Shown here: positions 23,578 to 32,469 of the stretch, piece by piece
Layout: each line of letters begins with the position of its first letter
How positions within the stretch are numbered: the first letter of the stretch is position 1
Source: Gemmatimonadaceae bacterium
Lineage (GTDB): Bacteria > Gemmatimonadota > Gemmatimonadetes > Gemmatimonadales > Gemmatimonadaceae
DNA length: 64,000 nucleotides
NCBI GenBank assembly: GCA_025934775.1
Contig: JAICWO010000009.1
Span: 1-64,000, forward strand
Reading direction: 5' to 3'
Notes under the pieces: model-generated
Seen by the model: only the letters and a program-made list of their open reading frames with translations
What the model was told of the DNA's origin: nothing
Database searches by the model: none
Made by a program: the position numbers and the translations under genes

Positions 23578-25671
23578 TTACCTGCCGAAGGCGGCGCGGG
23601 CCTCCGAGACGGCCTGAGCGGCGTGCTCGAAGCGCGACGCGAGATCGGCGATCTCGCTTTTCGTCAATTCTTCGTCGCCCGCACGGATCGCTTCGTTGAT
23701 CGACGGCAGCGCCATGTTCGCGTAGCCGTTGTTCTCGTCAGCCACGTAGATCAGGTTGCGGAACCACGGCCGGGTGCGCAGGCCCTGCGGTCGCGTGAGC
23801 GCGCGCTCGACCTGCATCAGCGCGCCGTTCACGCGCTGCAGCGTTGACGGCGGGACCGGCGAATTCAGCGCGGCGTCGCGCGCGCCGTTGAACTGCTCGG
23901 CCTCGCGCTCGAGACGATCGATCGCCAGACGCAGGGCGGTTGTCGGCGCACTCCAGTGCTTCTCCGCAATGCTGCGGTCGATCGGGTCGAGATAGCGCCG
24001 CATCGTGCGCGCGAATTCCACGTAGTCGTACGGCAGCACGTCGGCGTTCGCGATCCGGAGCACCATCGCCGCGGCGATGCGCCCGGCCGCCGCGTGATAC
24101 TTGAACCCCGGGTCGCCGAACGCGGACATCCAGTGGTAGTCGTCGTATTGCGAGTGGTACACGCCGCTCGGACCACTGAAGCCCCATTCCACAATTGGAA
24201 TTCCAAGATGATTATAAAACCCTGCGAAATCAGAGCCGCCGCCGGGATCACCCATCGGCGGCTCCGCGCTGTCCGGGATCGCGCTCGCGCGGCGCCACAT
24301 CGCGTACACGCTTCCGCTATCGTTCGGGTCGGGCACCTCGCGCGCGATGTCGCGCAGCATGGGCCGAAGCGACGGCGAGCCGCCTCCGCCAAAGCGTGAG
24401 CCCTGCGCCGCGACGTCCTGATTGAAGTAGGCGACCGCGTCGCGCATGAGTCGCAGCGTGTCCTGCTCGGCGAACTCCGTCGAGCCGAGGAGGCCCCACT
24501 CCTCCGCGTCCCAGGTCGCGAAGATGATCGTGCGCTTGGGTCGCACGCCCGCTTTGAGCTGTTCGGCGACCGCGTGCGCGGCTTCGAGCACGCTCACCGT
24601 GCCGCTCACGTTGTCCGCGGTACCAGGGCCCCACGCATCCCGGTGCCCACCGATGATCACGAGCTCATCGGGAAATTCGCTCCCGCGGACCATGCCGAAC
24701 GTGTCATAGATCTGCTTGAATGGCTTGGTGGCGCGATCATCGGCGACGGCGACCCGCGCGCGGACCGGACCAGGGCCGACGTGATAGTGAAAGGACAAGC
24801 CGCCCTGCCACCCGCGCGGCGCACTCCGCCCGCCGAGATATTCGAGCAACTCACGCGCGTTGTCGTAGCCGATCGGCACGACCGGAATGTGCGAGATCTC
24901 CATCTTGTCCTGCGGCACTCTTGGCACGCCGGGCAGGCTGGCATAACCGGGCGTGGACGGATCGCCGTCCGGATTGAGAATGCTTCCCCGCTGCACGCCA
25001 TTCGCGTTGCGCATCGGACCCTTGGGGTACACGTCGCCGGCGACATAGCCGTCGTCCTGCGGGTCGCTGTAGATGAGCAGCGCGATCGCACCGTGCTTCT
25101 CGGCCTCGCGCGCCTTGATTCCGCGGTATGATCGCCCGTAGCGGGCAATCGCGATCTTGCCCTTCACCGAAATGCCCATGGAGTCGAGCTGCGCGTAATC
25201 CTCGATGAGCCCGTAATTCACGTACACCACGTCACCCGTTGCGTCGCCTTGACCGCTGTAGCCGTTCACAGTGGGATACTGGGCGAGCTTCGAGGTTGGG
25301 TCGCCCGGCACGGGAGGCTCGGCAAGCGAGAACATCTTGGGATTTGGTGAAACGCGCGCGACGTGCACCGAGGTCGGGTGCGGCATGAACACGTCGTAGG
25401 TGCGCGATTCCGTCTCGAGCCCCCACTCCTTCATCAACGACAGGACGTAGTCACGCGTGCGCGCCTGCGCGGGTGTCCCGGCGACGTGCGTCTCCTTGGA
25501 GAGATCTTTAGAATACTCTGAAGCCGACGACGGGGTGGGCCGCTTGATCGCGTCCGTCTCGATCTGTCGCTCGTGCGCTGCATCCGCCGGGGAATAGCCC
25601 GGCGTGGATTGTTGACCGGTAGCCGACCCGCCGACGACGAGCAGCATGGCGAGCGCAATGCGTGTCTGCAC
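23578..25671 (-). CDS. Exported M28 metallopeptidase (glutamate carboxypeptidase II / transferrin-receptor-like)
   Basis: A 697-residue exported zinc peptidase. The GTG start gives a clean signal peptide ending near GSATGQQ, with AGGG 6 bases before it; a start 20 codons upstream adds a non-signal stretch. A protease-associated domain comes first (about 130-300). The M28 catalytic core shows GGHRDAWGPGTADN (metal His and bridging Asp), WDAEEWG (catalytic Glu pair) and a later YHSQYDDYHW (metal His). A C-terminal helical dimerisation domain ends the protein, as in PSMA. It should cleave terminal residues from peptides outside the cytosol. Confidence 0.85.
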   Translation of the reverse strand: MQTRIALAMLLVVGGSATGQQSTPGYSPADAAHERQIETDAIKRPTPSSASEYSKDLSKETHVAGTPAQARTRDYVLSLMKEWGLETESRTYDVFMPHPTSVHVARVSPNPKMFSLAEPPVPGDPTSKLAQYPTVNGYSGQGDATGDVVYVNYGLIEDYAQLDSMGISVKGKIAIARYGRSYRGIKAREAEKHGAIALLIYSDPQDDGYVAGDVYPKGPMRNANGVQRGSILNPDGDPSTPGYASLPGVPRVPQDKMEISHIPVVPIGYDNARELLEYLGGRSAPRGWQGGLSFHYHVGPGPVRARVAVADDRATKPFKQIYDTFGMVRGSEFPDELVIIGGHRDAWGPGTADNVSGTVSVLEAAHAVAEQLKAGVRPKRTIIFATWDAEEWGLLGSTEFAEQDTLRLMRDAVAYFNQDVAAQGSRFGGGGSPSLRPMLRDIAREVPDPNDSGSVYAMWRRASAIPDSAEPPMGDPGGGSDFAGFYNHLGIPIVEWGFSGPSGVYHSQYDDYHWMSAFGDPGFKYHAAAGRIAAAMVLRIANADVLPYDYVEFARTMRRYLDPIDRSIAEKHWSAPTTALRLAIDRLEREAEQFNGARDAALNSPVPPSTLQRVNGALMQVERALTRPQGLRTRPWFRNLIYVADENNGYANMALPSINEAIRAGDEELTKSEIADLASRFEHAAQAVSEARAAFGR

Positions 25672-25727
25672 GTGGATCCCTGTGGTGGAGTTGTGCGTGG
25701 AACATACGGCGTAATCCCAGGCGCTGC

Positions 25728-26342
25728 TCACTCGTACTGATCGAGCGCGGTGCGAATCGCCTGCTTGAGTCGCTCCTCCCGGCCGGGAACGTCACCGACC
25801 GTCGCGGCGATCGCGCCGAACTGCCGCAGCATCTCACCCGCGAGAAAAGTCTCGGTGTCCTTGAGGCCGAGCCCCTCGAGCGAGCGCTCGGCCAGGTTGC
25901 GCAGCATCGCGCGCGAGTCGGCATCGAGCTCGTCGAGCGACGGAGGCGTACGGGGCGGCGGCGCCACGCCGCGGCCGCCGTTGCGTTTGGGAGAATCCCA
26001 AAGCGCCGACACCGGCGCGAGCGTCACGACGAAGGAGCCTGGCGTGTGCTCTTCGTGAGAAGCGACGACTCCACGACGCCGCAGCGCATAGAGAAGTCGC
26101 ATCACGGCCTCGCGCACGACCGAGACGCCGCCTTCGCTCTGATTTCCGCGTCCCGTGATGATCAACACTTCGTCGGCGCGCTCGACTTGCTGCTGCCTGA
26201 GCCACGCCTCCGCGCGCGTGCTGGCCTCGTTCGCCGTCGGGAGCGATTCACGGAGATTCAGCGTCCGCTGCGGGCCGAAACGGAGCTCGTCGAACGCTTG
26301 CTTCAGTCCTTTCAATCCGACTCGGCGGTCCGGACGACGCAT
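25728..26342 (-). CDS. Smr-like domain protein
   Basis: A 204-residue protein. Residues 25-85 read like an Smr domain: TLNLRESLPTANEASTRAEA, EVLIITGRG, then GVSVVREAVMRLL. The usual LDLHG signature is replaced by LNLRE, so the nuclease function normally linked to that His is doubtful. The C-terminal half is helical, with a proline-rich linker near 130. It is followed by the M28 peptidase gene on the same strand. Nucleic-acid binding is inferred from the fold only. Confidence 0.6.
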   Translation of the reverse strand: MRRPDRRVGLKGLKQAFDELRFGPQRTLNLRESLPTANEASTRAEAWLRQQQVERADEVLIITGRGNQSEGGVSVVREAVMRLLYALRRRGVVASHEEHTPGSFVVTLAPVSALWDSPKRNGGRGVAPPPRTPPSLDELDADSRAMLRNLAERSLEGLGLKDTETFLAGEMLRQFGAIAATVGDVPGREERLKQAIRTALDQYE

Positions 26343-26370
26343 GACGAGAATCTATCCGTCGCGACGGCGA

Positions 26371-27603
26371 TCAGGCCACGCGCCGCCGTCGCTCGAGCAG
26401 AACCGCGAGTCCCAGTCCGGCGAGGAGCGCCGCGGTCCCCGCGGCGAGCGCAGTCGCCGGCAAGCTCGGCCCCGTCGGTATGCGACCGTACGTCCGCCGC
26501 GCCCAGTCGCGCACCCAATCGTCGAGAGTGCGGCCCGAGGCTTCGCTGAACGCCTGCGCCACCGGCTTGTCGGAGCTCCAGAACCGCCGGAACGCGCTAT
26601 CGCCGAGCGTGCGAACCATATCCGATACGAGCCACCCTTCGTCCGCACCGAGCGGTGACGGTTTGGTCGCGAAGAGGAGGAAGTACGCACTCGCGCCTTG
26701 TGTGCTCACAACGTTGTTCGCCCACGCGGTATCTGCACGTGCGGAGTGGATGTGGGTGCCGGCGGCTTCGGCACACCGGCCCCGTTCGCCGGCGATGCAC
26801 GCCAAGCCTGATAGCGCGATTAGTGCGCGCGTTTGCCAGTTGGGATCGCCGATCGTCGCGAGCTGATCGCGAAACCAATACGCGCGGGCGTCCGCACGCG
26901 GCGTCCATGCCGGGGACGGCGAATCCCAGCCGGCGATGTGTGCGAACGACCAGCCGCCGCCCTGAAGCCATTCTTTGATGTGCTCTCCCGGCGGGCCGAA
27001 GCGCGCGATGTAGGCGCAAGCTCCGAGTACCGCGTCGATCGTTTCCGGCGCTTTGAGATTCTGCGCAACGGTGCCGCGCACCTGCACGGGCATCTTGCTG
27101 AACGATTCATTGATTCGAAGAATCGAAAGGCATGGTGAATCGGCCGCACGCGGTAGAAAAACGCTGATCGGATTCAAGAACGGGCTGGCGTACCGACGGG
27201 GATATCCATGCGCGGTCGTCGCCGAGTCGAGTACGATCGCCACGATCACCGGAATGCTCGAATGGACCCCGAGACGCGACCATTTGCCGCGCGCGAGTCG
27301 CGCCATCGCGGTGGTCACTCCGGGCGGCACGGAGCTGTCGATCTCGATCGTAAGCCCAGGCGGCGCGTGCGCGCCGTACCGCGCGATGAGAGAATCGCGA
27401 ATTTCGAGCTGACGCACTTGGTCGTTCGTCCGCGACATCCGACCCGCCACTTCGTTGAGGTGCCGCCGCGCGGGTGGGATGTGGAGATCGAGCGGTGAGC
27501 TCGCCGTGACGGACGGCATCGCGTGACCGCGAACGATTCCAACCCACACGATCGCGCACGCGAACACTGTCATCCCGAGCCACCGCCAGAGCTTTAGCGC
27601 CAT
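26371..27603 (-). CDS. Exported protein of unknown function, last gene of an ABC cassette
   Basis: A 410-residue protein. AGGAG lies 6 bases before the ATG. A signal or anchor helix at about 8-27 is followed by a large extracytoplasmic region. A C-terminal helix at about 382-402 ends in RRRR, so both ends seem membrane-associated. Within the middle part, PETIDAVLGACAYIARFGPPG and repeated W motifs suggest a helical domain. I recognise no family. It overlaps the previous gene by ten bases and is the last member of the GntR-ABC operon. Confidence 0.65.
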   Translation of the reverse strand: MALKLWRWLGMTVFACAIVWVGIVRGHAMPSVTASSPLDLHIPPARRHLNEVAGRMSRTNDQVRQLEIRDSLIARYGAHAPPGLTIEIDSSVPPGVTTAMARLARGKWSRLGVHSSIPVIVAIVLDSATTAHGYPRRYASPFLNPISVFLPRAADSPCLSILRINESFSKMPVQVRGTVAQNLKAPETIDAVLGACAYIARFGPPGEHIKEWLQGGGWSFAHIAGWDSPSPAWTPRADARAYWFRDQLATIGDPNWQTRALIALSGLACIAGERGRCAEAAGTHIHSARADTAWANNVVSTQGASAYFLLFATKPSPLGADEGWLVSDMVRTLGDSAFRRFWSSDKPVAQAFSEASGRTLDDWVRDWARRTYGRIPTGPSLPATALAAGTAALLAGLGLAVLLERRRRVA

Positions 27604-28703
27604 CGTGAGCTCCTGAGCGATAAGCCAGCGAACAACCCGGCCCACGCGATGGACGCGAGCGCCGTTTCGACGTCGATCGTACTGCTTGCGTTCCTGGTTC
27701 GAAGGGCCATCGCTCGCCATTTCGAGACGAGCGAGTCCGCCGGCATTCGTGCGGCGGCTTCGAGTTGTTGGCGTGGCGTGCCTTGCGTGCCAACGAGCCG
27801 ATCGAACGCGCCCGCGCCGCCGATGGAGAGCGCATAGCGCACGAGGCTCTGTCGCAGGCTTGCGGGAAGCGGTTGCGGAATCGCGTCGACCGGCATGCTG
27901 CGCAGCAGCTTGTCGCAAGCAGCGCGCACGCCGTGGGTCATGCAAGCGTCGTACGCGGTCGGATCGCTCTGACGGAGCAGGTAGCCGTGCGCATTGATGA
28001 TTCCGCGTTGACCGGCATCATCATACAACTCGAATGCGGGATCAGCGACCGGAAGGAGTGAAAACGCCTCGAGACATCCGGTCAAGTCGCCACGCACACA
28101 TGTCTGCGACACACGAGAATCAGCGAGCACCAGTTGAATGCGGTCGCTGTTCCAGTCGCTCGCGCTCGGCGTACCCGTCGGAATCGTGGCGCGGAGCCAT
28201 TTCTGCAGTGCGGCGGACGACAGGGCCGTCATCACCGCGTCGAGCTTGTTGTGCCAAGAGTTCGTCAGCGCCTTCTCATTGGGAAAATCGCTCGACATGA
28301 AGTGAACGACGCCCATGGAGTCGGCCACGCCCGTGACGACGACGGCGGTATCGCGCTCGTTCGTGCGAATGACAAAGGGACGCCTCGTCAACGCGCGCGC
28401 CGATGCGCCGTACGCGCTATCGACTTCGGGTGCCAAGCGCGCGAGCGTCGAGCGGGCGAGCGAGACATGCGCGCTGTCGCTGATCGCCAGGAGTTGGCCC
28501 GCGTGAATCGTGTCGCCGGGCAACGCATGGATCTGCGCGCTATCGGCTTTGACCACCGTCCCGATCGCCGCGTGCCACTCCCCGCCGAGTGAGTCGAGCC
28601 TGCGGTGATACTCGGCGGCATTCTGCGCCATTCCGGTGCGCAGCGCGCCGAGTGACAGCGCGAGCGCGGCGAGTGCGGCGCGCGCAACGCCGGCGTCAAA
28701 CAT
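27594..28703 (-). CDS. Exported protein of unknown function linked to an ABC transporter
   Basis: A 369-residue protein with a signal peptide ending near GMAQ (residues 24-27), a long helical extracytoplasmic part with four cysteines, and a short C-terminal hydrophobic stretch. Its ATG overlaps the stop of the permease gene by eight bases, so it is translationally coupled to the transporter. No family is recognised. It may be a periplasmic accessory or substrate of the transporter; this is a guess from context. Confidence 0.65.
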   Translation of the reverse strand: MFDAGVARAALAALALSLGALRTGMAQNAAEYHRRLDSLGGEWHAAIGTVVKADSAQIHALPGDTIHAGQLLAISDSAHVSLARSTLARLAPEVDSAYGASARALTRRPFVIRTNERDTAVVVTGVADSMGVVHFMSSDFPNEKALTNSWHNKLDAVMTALSSAALQKWLRATIPTGTPSASDWNSDRIQLVLADSRVSQTCVRGDLTGCLEAFSLLPVADPAFELYDDAGQRGIINAHGYLLRQSDPTAYDACMTHGVRAACDKLLRSMPVDAIPQPLPASLRQSLVRYALSIGGAGAFDRLVGTQGTPRQQLEAAARMPADSLVSKWRAMALRTRNASSTIDVETALASIAWAGLFAGLSLRSSRWR

Positions 28704-29373
28704 CGATCAGCGTCCAGCGGCCGCTGAAGACCGCGAGCACGCCCGGGGTGGCGAAGACGATATCCGACACGCGGCCGATCACGTTCACCCCGCTGCCCGC
28801 GGACGACAGTACGACTTGCGCGATGATGATGAGTGCGATCACGCCAAGGACGTAGCCGGCCGTGCGCGCCGTTGCCGACGAGATCCCGAAAAAAATCGAG
28901 TACGCGACCAGCGTCGCGAACGCGAAGCGTAGCGTCAGCGCGAGAGGGTAGGCGTGTAGCGTCGCGGGCACCGCGGCGCTGTGGGCGGCCAGCTCCGCGC
29001 CAGCCAGGAGCGCGAGCGTCGGCAGCGCGAGCAGCGCAAGCCCAGCCGTGTATCGCTGTAGCACGTATCGCCAACGCGCGATCGGCAGCGAAAGCGCGTA
29101 CACGTGGCGTAACCGGTGGTCGTACGACCACGCGGCGATCGCGATGAGCAATCCTATTCCCGCCGCCGTGAGCGCGTAGCCGATGCTCCACGCCTGCATC
29201 GTCCCGATGAATGCGACTTCCTTGGCGCTCGCCGCGTCCGCGGCCCCCGCCGCCGTCTCGAGCGAGACGAGCGGCACCGTGAACGCGACAATCGATCCGA
29301 GGAGCAGTATTCCGCGCGTCCAGGTCCACTGCGTCTCGAGCAACACACGCCATTGACTCGGTCGCTGGCTCAT
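28696..29373 (-). CDS. ABC transporter permease (ABC-2-like)
   Basis: A 225-residue integral membrane protein with about six hydrophobic segments. It has the short cytoplasmic SYDHRLRHVYALSLPIARWR loop between the second and third, as in ABC-2-type permeases. It starts four bases before the end of the ATPase gene (ATGA). With the ATPase it should form an exporter for an unknown substrate. Confidence 0.8.
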   Translation of the reverse strand: MSQRPSQWRVLLETQWTWTRGILLLGSIVAFTVPLVSLETAAGAADAASAKEVAFIGTMQAWSIGYALTAAGIGLLIAIAAWSYDHRLRHVYALSLPIARWRYVLQRYTAGLALLALPTLALLAGAELAAHSAAVPATLHAYPLALTLRFAFATLVAYSIFFGISSATARTAGYVLGVIALIIIAQVVLSSAGSGVNVIGRVSDIVFATPGVLAVFSGRWTLIDV

Positions 29374-30263
29374 TTCACCTCCCGGAAGGAGCGCAACAGC
29401 TCCACGAAACCATCCTCGAGATCGAGATCGATGACCTCGCGCAGCGTGCTTCCCGCAGCGGGGAAGAAGTCGCGCATGTCATCCGTCCAGCCGCGCACCA
29501 GCCATTGTTCTCCGCTGCCATTGAACGACGTGCGGCGCAGCACGGTGAACGGCACGTCGGTGAGTTGATCGGGCGCGTTGTAGACCGAGAGCCGCTTGAT
29601 ACCAGCCTTGAATTCCTGCATCGGCAGCTCCGCGATCATGGCGCCGCGGTCCATCACCGCGATCCAGTCGCAGATGCGCTCCAGCTCGTGAACGAGGTGG
29701 CTCGAGATCAGCACAGTGGCCTGATGTGTCGACACGTACTCGAGCAGCGCTTCGAGAACGTCCCGACGAACCACCGGATCGAGGCCGTCGGTCGGCTCGT
29801 CGAGCACGAGCAGCTCGGGTTGTTGCGCGAGCGCGAGTAGCATCATCAGCTTTCCCGTCTCGCCCTTCGAGAGCGCGCCGACCTTCCGGTCGCCAACGAG
29901 CCCGAATTGGCGAAGCAGCTCCGCCGCCCAAGCGCCGTCCCATCGGTCGTGATACGCCGCATGGAGTCGCAGCGCCTCGTCCACCGTGAGCGTGGGATAG
30001 ACGTGGGGCCGCTCTGGCACGTAGCCAGTGCGCGACATGACGGCGACGTGCTCCGCCGGCATCGTTTGCCCGAGCACGGTGATACGGCCGGCCTGCGCGG
30101 GCAGCAAGCCGAGCAGAAGGCGGATCGTCGTCGTTTTACCCGCGCCGTTGGGCCCGAGGAAGCCGTACAGCGCGCCGCGGGGAACGTGCATACTTAAATT
30201 AGATATCTGGAAACCGTTGCCGGGCCGGTAGCGCAGGTCCCGAGTCTCGATGGCGAGCGACAC
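29370..30263 (-). CDS. ABC transporter ATP-binding protein
   Basis: A 297-residue ATPase. Walker A GPNGAGKTT is at 37-45, a signature-like LSKGETGK at about 135, and Walker B LLVLDEPTDGLD with its Glu at about 153. It is of the CcmA/YtrB type common in drug or peptide export. It lies one base after the GntR-family gene and overlaps the permease gene by four bases. The C-terminal 70 residues form an extra regulatory region. Confidence 0.9.
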   Translation of the reverse strand: MSLAIETRDLRYRPGNGFQISNLSMHVPRGALYGFLGPNGAGKTTTIRLLLGLLPAQAGRITVLGQTMPAEHVAVMSRTGYVPERPHVYPTLTVDEALRLHAAYHDRWDGAWAAELLRQFGLVGDRKVGALSKGETGKLMMLLALAQQPELLVLDEPTDGLDPVVRRDVLEALLEYVSTHQATVLISSHLVHELERICDWIAVMDRGAMIAELPMQEFKAGIKRLSVYNAPDQLTDVPFTVLRRTSFNGSGEQWLVRGWTDDMRDFFPAAGSTLREVIDLDLEDGFVELLRSFREVK

Positions 30264-30264
30264 G

Positions 30265-30645
30265 CTAGTCCTCCCCTCCGTTGAGCTCCTGATCGATGGC
30301 CGCGCGAAGGTCCGGCGCCGAGATGCCGAGCCGCCCCGCTTCCGCGAGCAGCTCGCGCACGAGTCGGCGCGCTTCGTTCGTCCGCTCCACGTCGCGCCGT
30401 TGCGCGGTCACGTCGAGCACGAACGTCCCGGCGCCATGCCGCGTCGCGACCAGCCCCTCGCCCTCGAGGTCCCGGTACGCTTGCACCACCGTCGCCGGGT
30501 TGATGCGGAGCTGCGCGGCCAGCTGTCGGACGGACGGGAGCGCGTCGCCCGGGCACAACTCGCCGGCCGCGATCGCAACGCGAAGGCGGGTAGAGATTTG
30601 CGCGTAGAGCGGCGTCGGGCTACGCGGGTCGATTCGGTCGAACAT
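30265..30645 (-). CDS. GntR family regulator (YtrA subfamily)
   Basis: A 126-residue protein. A GntR winged helix (PLYAQISTRLRVAIAAGEL, LPSVRQLAAQLRINPATVVQAYRDLEGEGLV) is followed by a short helical tail, the YtrA type that usually controls its own ABC operon. A perfect 10-bp dyad overlaps its promoter. It is the first gene of a five-gene operon ending at 26371. Confidence 0.9.
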   Translation of the reverse strand: MFDRIDPRSPTPLYAQISTRLRVAIAAGELCPGDALPSVRQLAAQLRINPATVVQAYRDLEGEGLVATRHGAGTFVLDVTAQRRDVERTNEARRLVRELLAEAGRLGISAPDLRAAIDQELNGGED

Positions 30646-30655
30646 GCGAGCTGGT

Positions 30656-30705
30656 GTACTGTATCATTGTTGCGATACAGTACGACGGGCTCTGGTGTTC
30701 GTCAA
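30656..30705 (-). promoter_or_regulatory. Promoter and operator of the GntR-ABC operon
   Basis: On the minus strand TTGACG (30705-30700), 17 bases and TACTGT (30682-30677) form a promoter. The dyad GTACTGTATC-N8-GATACAGTAC (30656-30683) is perfect, covers the -10 element and the expected start site, and lies just before the GntR-type gene. It is a strong candidate site for YtrA-type repression. Confidence 0.8.
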
Positions 30706-30742
30706 TAGCTGATTTTGGCGCGCGCGCGGCCTCGCAACAGAC

Positions 30743-31234
30743 TCACGCCGCGGCGAGCGCCTCGGCCCGCAGATTTTTCGCGAAGCAGATCTCGTTGCAC
30801 GCGAACCGGCGCGCGCAGGAGAGACAGTCGCGCCGAATCTTCTCGGGATAACGCGCGCGATCGACGCGCTGGTAGCCGATCGCCGCGAAGAACGCCGGCT
30901 GCAGAGTCAGCGCGAACACGTCGTAGATGTCCCGCTTGCGCGCGAGCGCTTCCACCGCCGCGACGATCGCCTTGCCGACGCCGCATCCGTGCACCTCGCG
31001 GGACACGGCGATCGCCGCGACTTCCGCGACTGACGGCGAGTACTCCTTCAGTGCGCCGCAGGCGACGATGTCGCCGCTCGCCTTCACAGCCACCACGTAG
31101 TCGTCGATCGCGAGCTCCACCATCTCGGGCGTGCGCCGAAGCATGAGCGCCTCGTCGGCGAACACCGCGATCAAGCTCGCGATCGCCGCCGCGTCCTCGG
31201 GACGCGCGCGGCGGATGACGACATCGACGGTCAT
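30743..31234 (-). CDS. argA: GNAT acetyltransferase, probably short-type N-acetylglutamate synthase
   Basis: A 163-residue GNAT protein with the acetyl-CoA loop V-H-G-C-G-V-G-K near residues 82-89. The pattern resembles short N-acetylglutamate synthases: EVAAIAVSREVHGCG, then VFALTLQPAFFAAIGYQRVD. It would make N-acetylglutamate, the first step of arginine synthesis. A Cys-rich tail (CLSCARRFACNEIC) is unusual and might bind metal. The start shares one base with the stop of argD (TGATG). The arg-cluster location is the main reason for the argA call; another acetyltransferase is possible. Confidence 0.7.
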   Translation of the reverse strand: MTVDVVIRRARPEDAAAIASLIAVFADEALMLRRTPEMVELAIDDYVVAVKASGDIVACGALKEYSPSVAEVAAIAVSREVHGCGVGKAIVAAVEALARKRDIYDVFALTLQPAFFAAIGYQRVDRARYPEKIRRDCLSCARRFACNEICFAKNLRAEALAAA

Positions 31235-32469
31235 CAGAGAATCTCTTCGAGAATCCCGAGGCCGAGCACGAGCTCATCGCGCGTGGCAACCAGCGGCGGC
31301 AACAGGCGAACCGTGTACTCGCCGGCCGTGCACGTCAGGAGTCCCGCCGACATCGCCTCGTTCACAACGTGCGACGCGGTCCCCATCACGTCGATGCCCC
31401 ACATGTAGCCGATGCCGCGAACGGCGCGAATCCGGCCGGTGCGCCGCGCGATCTCCTGAAGCTGGCGTCCGAACCAGGCGCCATTCTCGCGCACGCTCTC
31501 GAGCAGCGCCGGGTCGGAGACGCGCGACAGCACGTAGTTCGCGACGGAGGCGAGGAACGGTCCGCCGCCGAACGTCGTCCCGTGGTCGCCGGGCTTGATC
31601 GTCGACGCGATCGCCTCCGTCATCAGCACCGCGCCCATCGGAAGCCCGCCGGCGATCGGTTTGGCGAGCGTCAGAATGTCCGGCGTCACGTCGAACTGCT
31701 CGTAGGCGAACAGGGTTCCGGTGCGCCCAAGACCACACTGAATCTCGTCGAAGATGAGCGCGACGTTCCGCTCCTTGGTGAGCGCCCGCACTTCGCGTAC
31801 GAATCCGGCGTCGAGCACGCGAACACCACCCTCGCCTTGCACGGGCTCGAGAATGACCGCCGCGGCGGTCTCCTCGTTCAGCGCGACCGACAGATCCTCG
31901 ATGTCGCGCTCGACGATGCCGATGCCCGGCGCGAGCGGGCGGAACGGCATGCGGTACGACGGACGGTCCGTCGCCGCCAGCGTTCCGAACAGCCGGCCGT
32001 GAAACGCACCACGAAGCGCGAAGATCTCGTGCTTCGCATCGCCCTGCGCACGCGCCCACCGCCGCGCGAACTTGAACGCGCCCTCGTTCGCCTCGCCGCC
32101 GGAGTTGCAGAAGAAGATCTTGTCGGCGAACGACTTCTCGACCAGCGTCGCGGCGAGCTGCTCACCCGGGCTCGTCGCATAGAGATTCGAGACGTGAACG
32201 AGGCCGTCGGCCGCGGCGTGCAGTGCGCGTTGCAGCCCCGCGTCGGAGTAGCCGAGCGCGTTCACCGCGATGCCGCTCACGAAGTCGAGGTATCGCTGAC
32301 CCTTCTCATCGATCAGGTACACCCCTTCTCCCCTGGCGAATCGCCCCGGCGCGCGCTTGTAATTGCCGAGCAGGGCATCGCTGTCGGAATGGTTTGCGGT
32401 CGCACCGGCCGGCCGTGCGCCGGTGCTCGATGCGCTGTCGCCGAGCGACGGCTCGATTGAAATCGTCAT
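31234..32469 (-). CDS. argD: Acetylornithine aminotransferase
   Basis: A 411-residue class III PLP aminotransferase with FFCNSGGEANEGAFKFAR, LEPVQGEGG, FDEIQCGLGRTG and the lysine motif TLAKPIAGGLPMG. It converts N-acetylglutamate semialdehyde to N-acetylornithine. The first 35 residues are a low-complexity extension. The start overlaps argB by four bases and the gene is followed by the argA-like gene with one shared base. The family also contains GABA and succinylornithine aminotransferases, but the arg context settles the role. Confidence 0.92.
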   Translation of the reverse strand: MTISIEPSLGDSASSTGARPAGATANHSDSDALLGNYKRAPGRFARGEGVYLIDEKGQRYLDFVSGIAVNALGYSDAGLQRALHAAADGLVHVSNLYATSPGEQLAATLVEKSFADKIFFCNSGGEANEGAFKFARRWARAQGDAKHEIFALRGAFHGRLFGTLAATDRPSYRMPFRPLAPGIGIVERDIEDLSVALNEETAAAVILEPVQGEGGVRVLDAGFVREVRALTKERNVALIFDEIQCGLGRTGTLFAYEQFDVTPDILTLAKPIAGGLPMGAVLMTEAIASTIKPGDHGTTFGGGPFLASVANYVLSRVSDPALLESVRENGAWFGRQLQEIARRTGRIRAVRGIGYMWGIDVMGTASHVVNEAMSAGLLTCTAGEYTVRLLPPLVATRDELVLGLGILEEIL

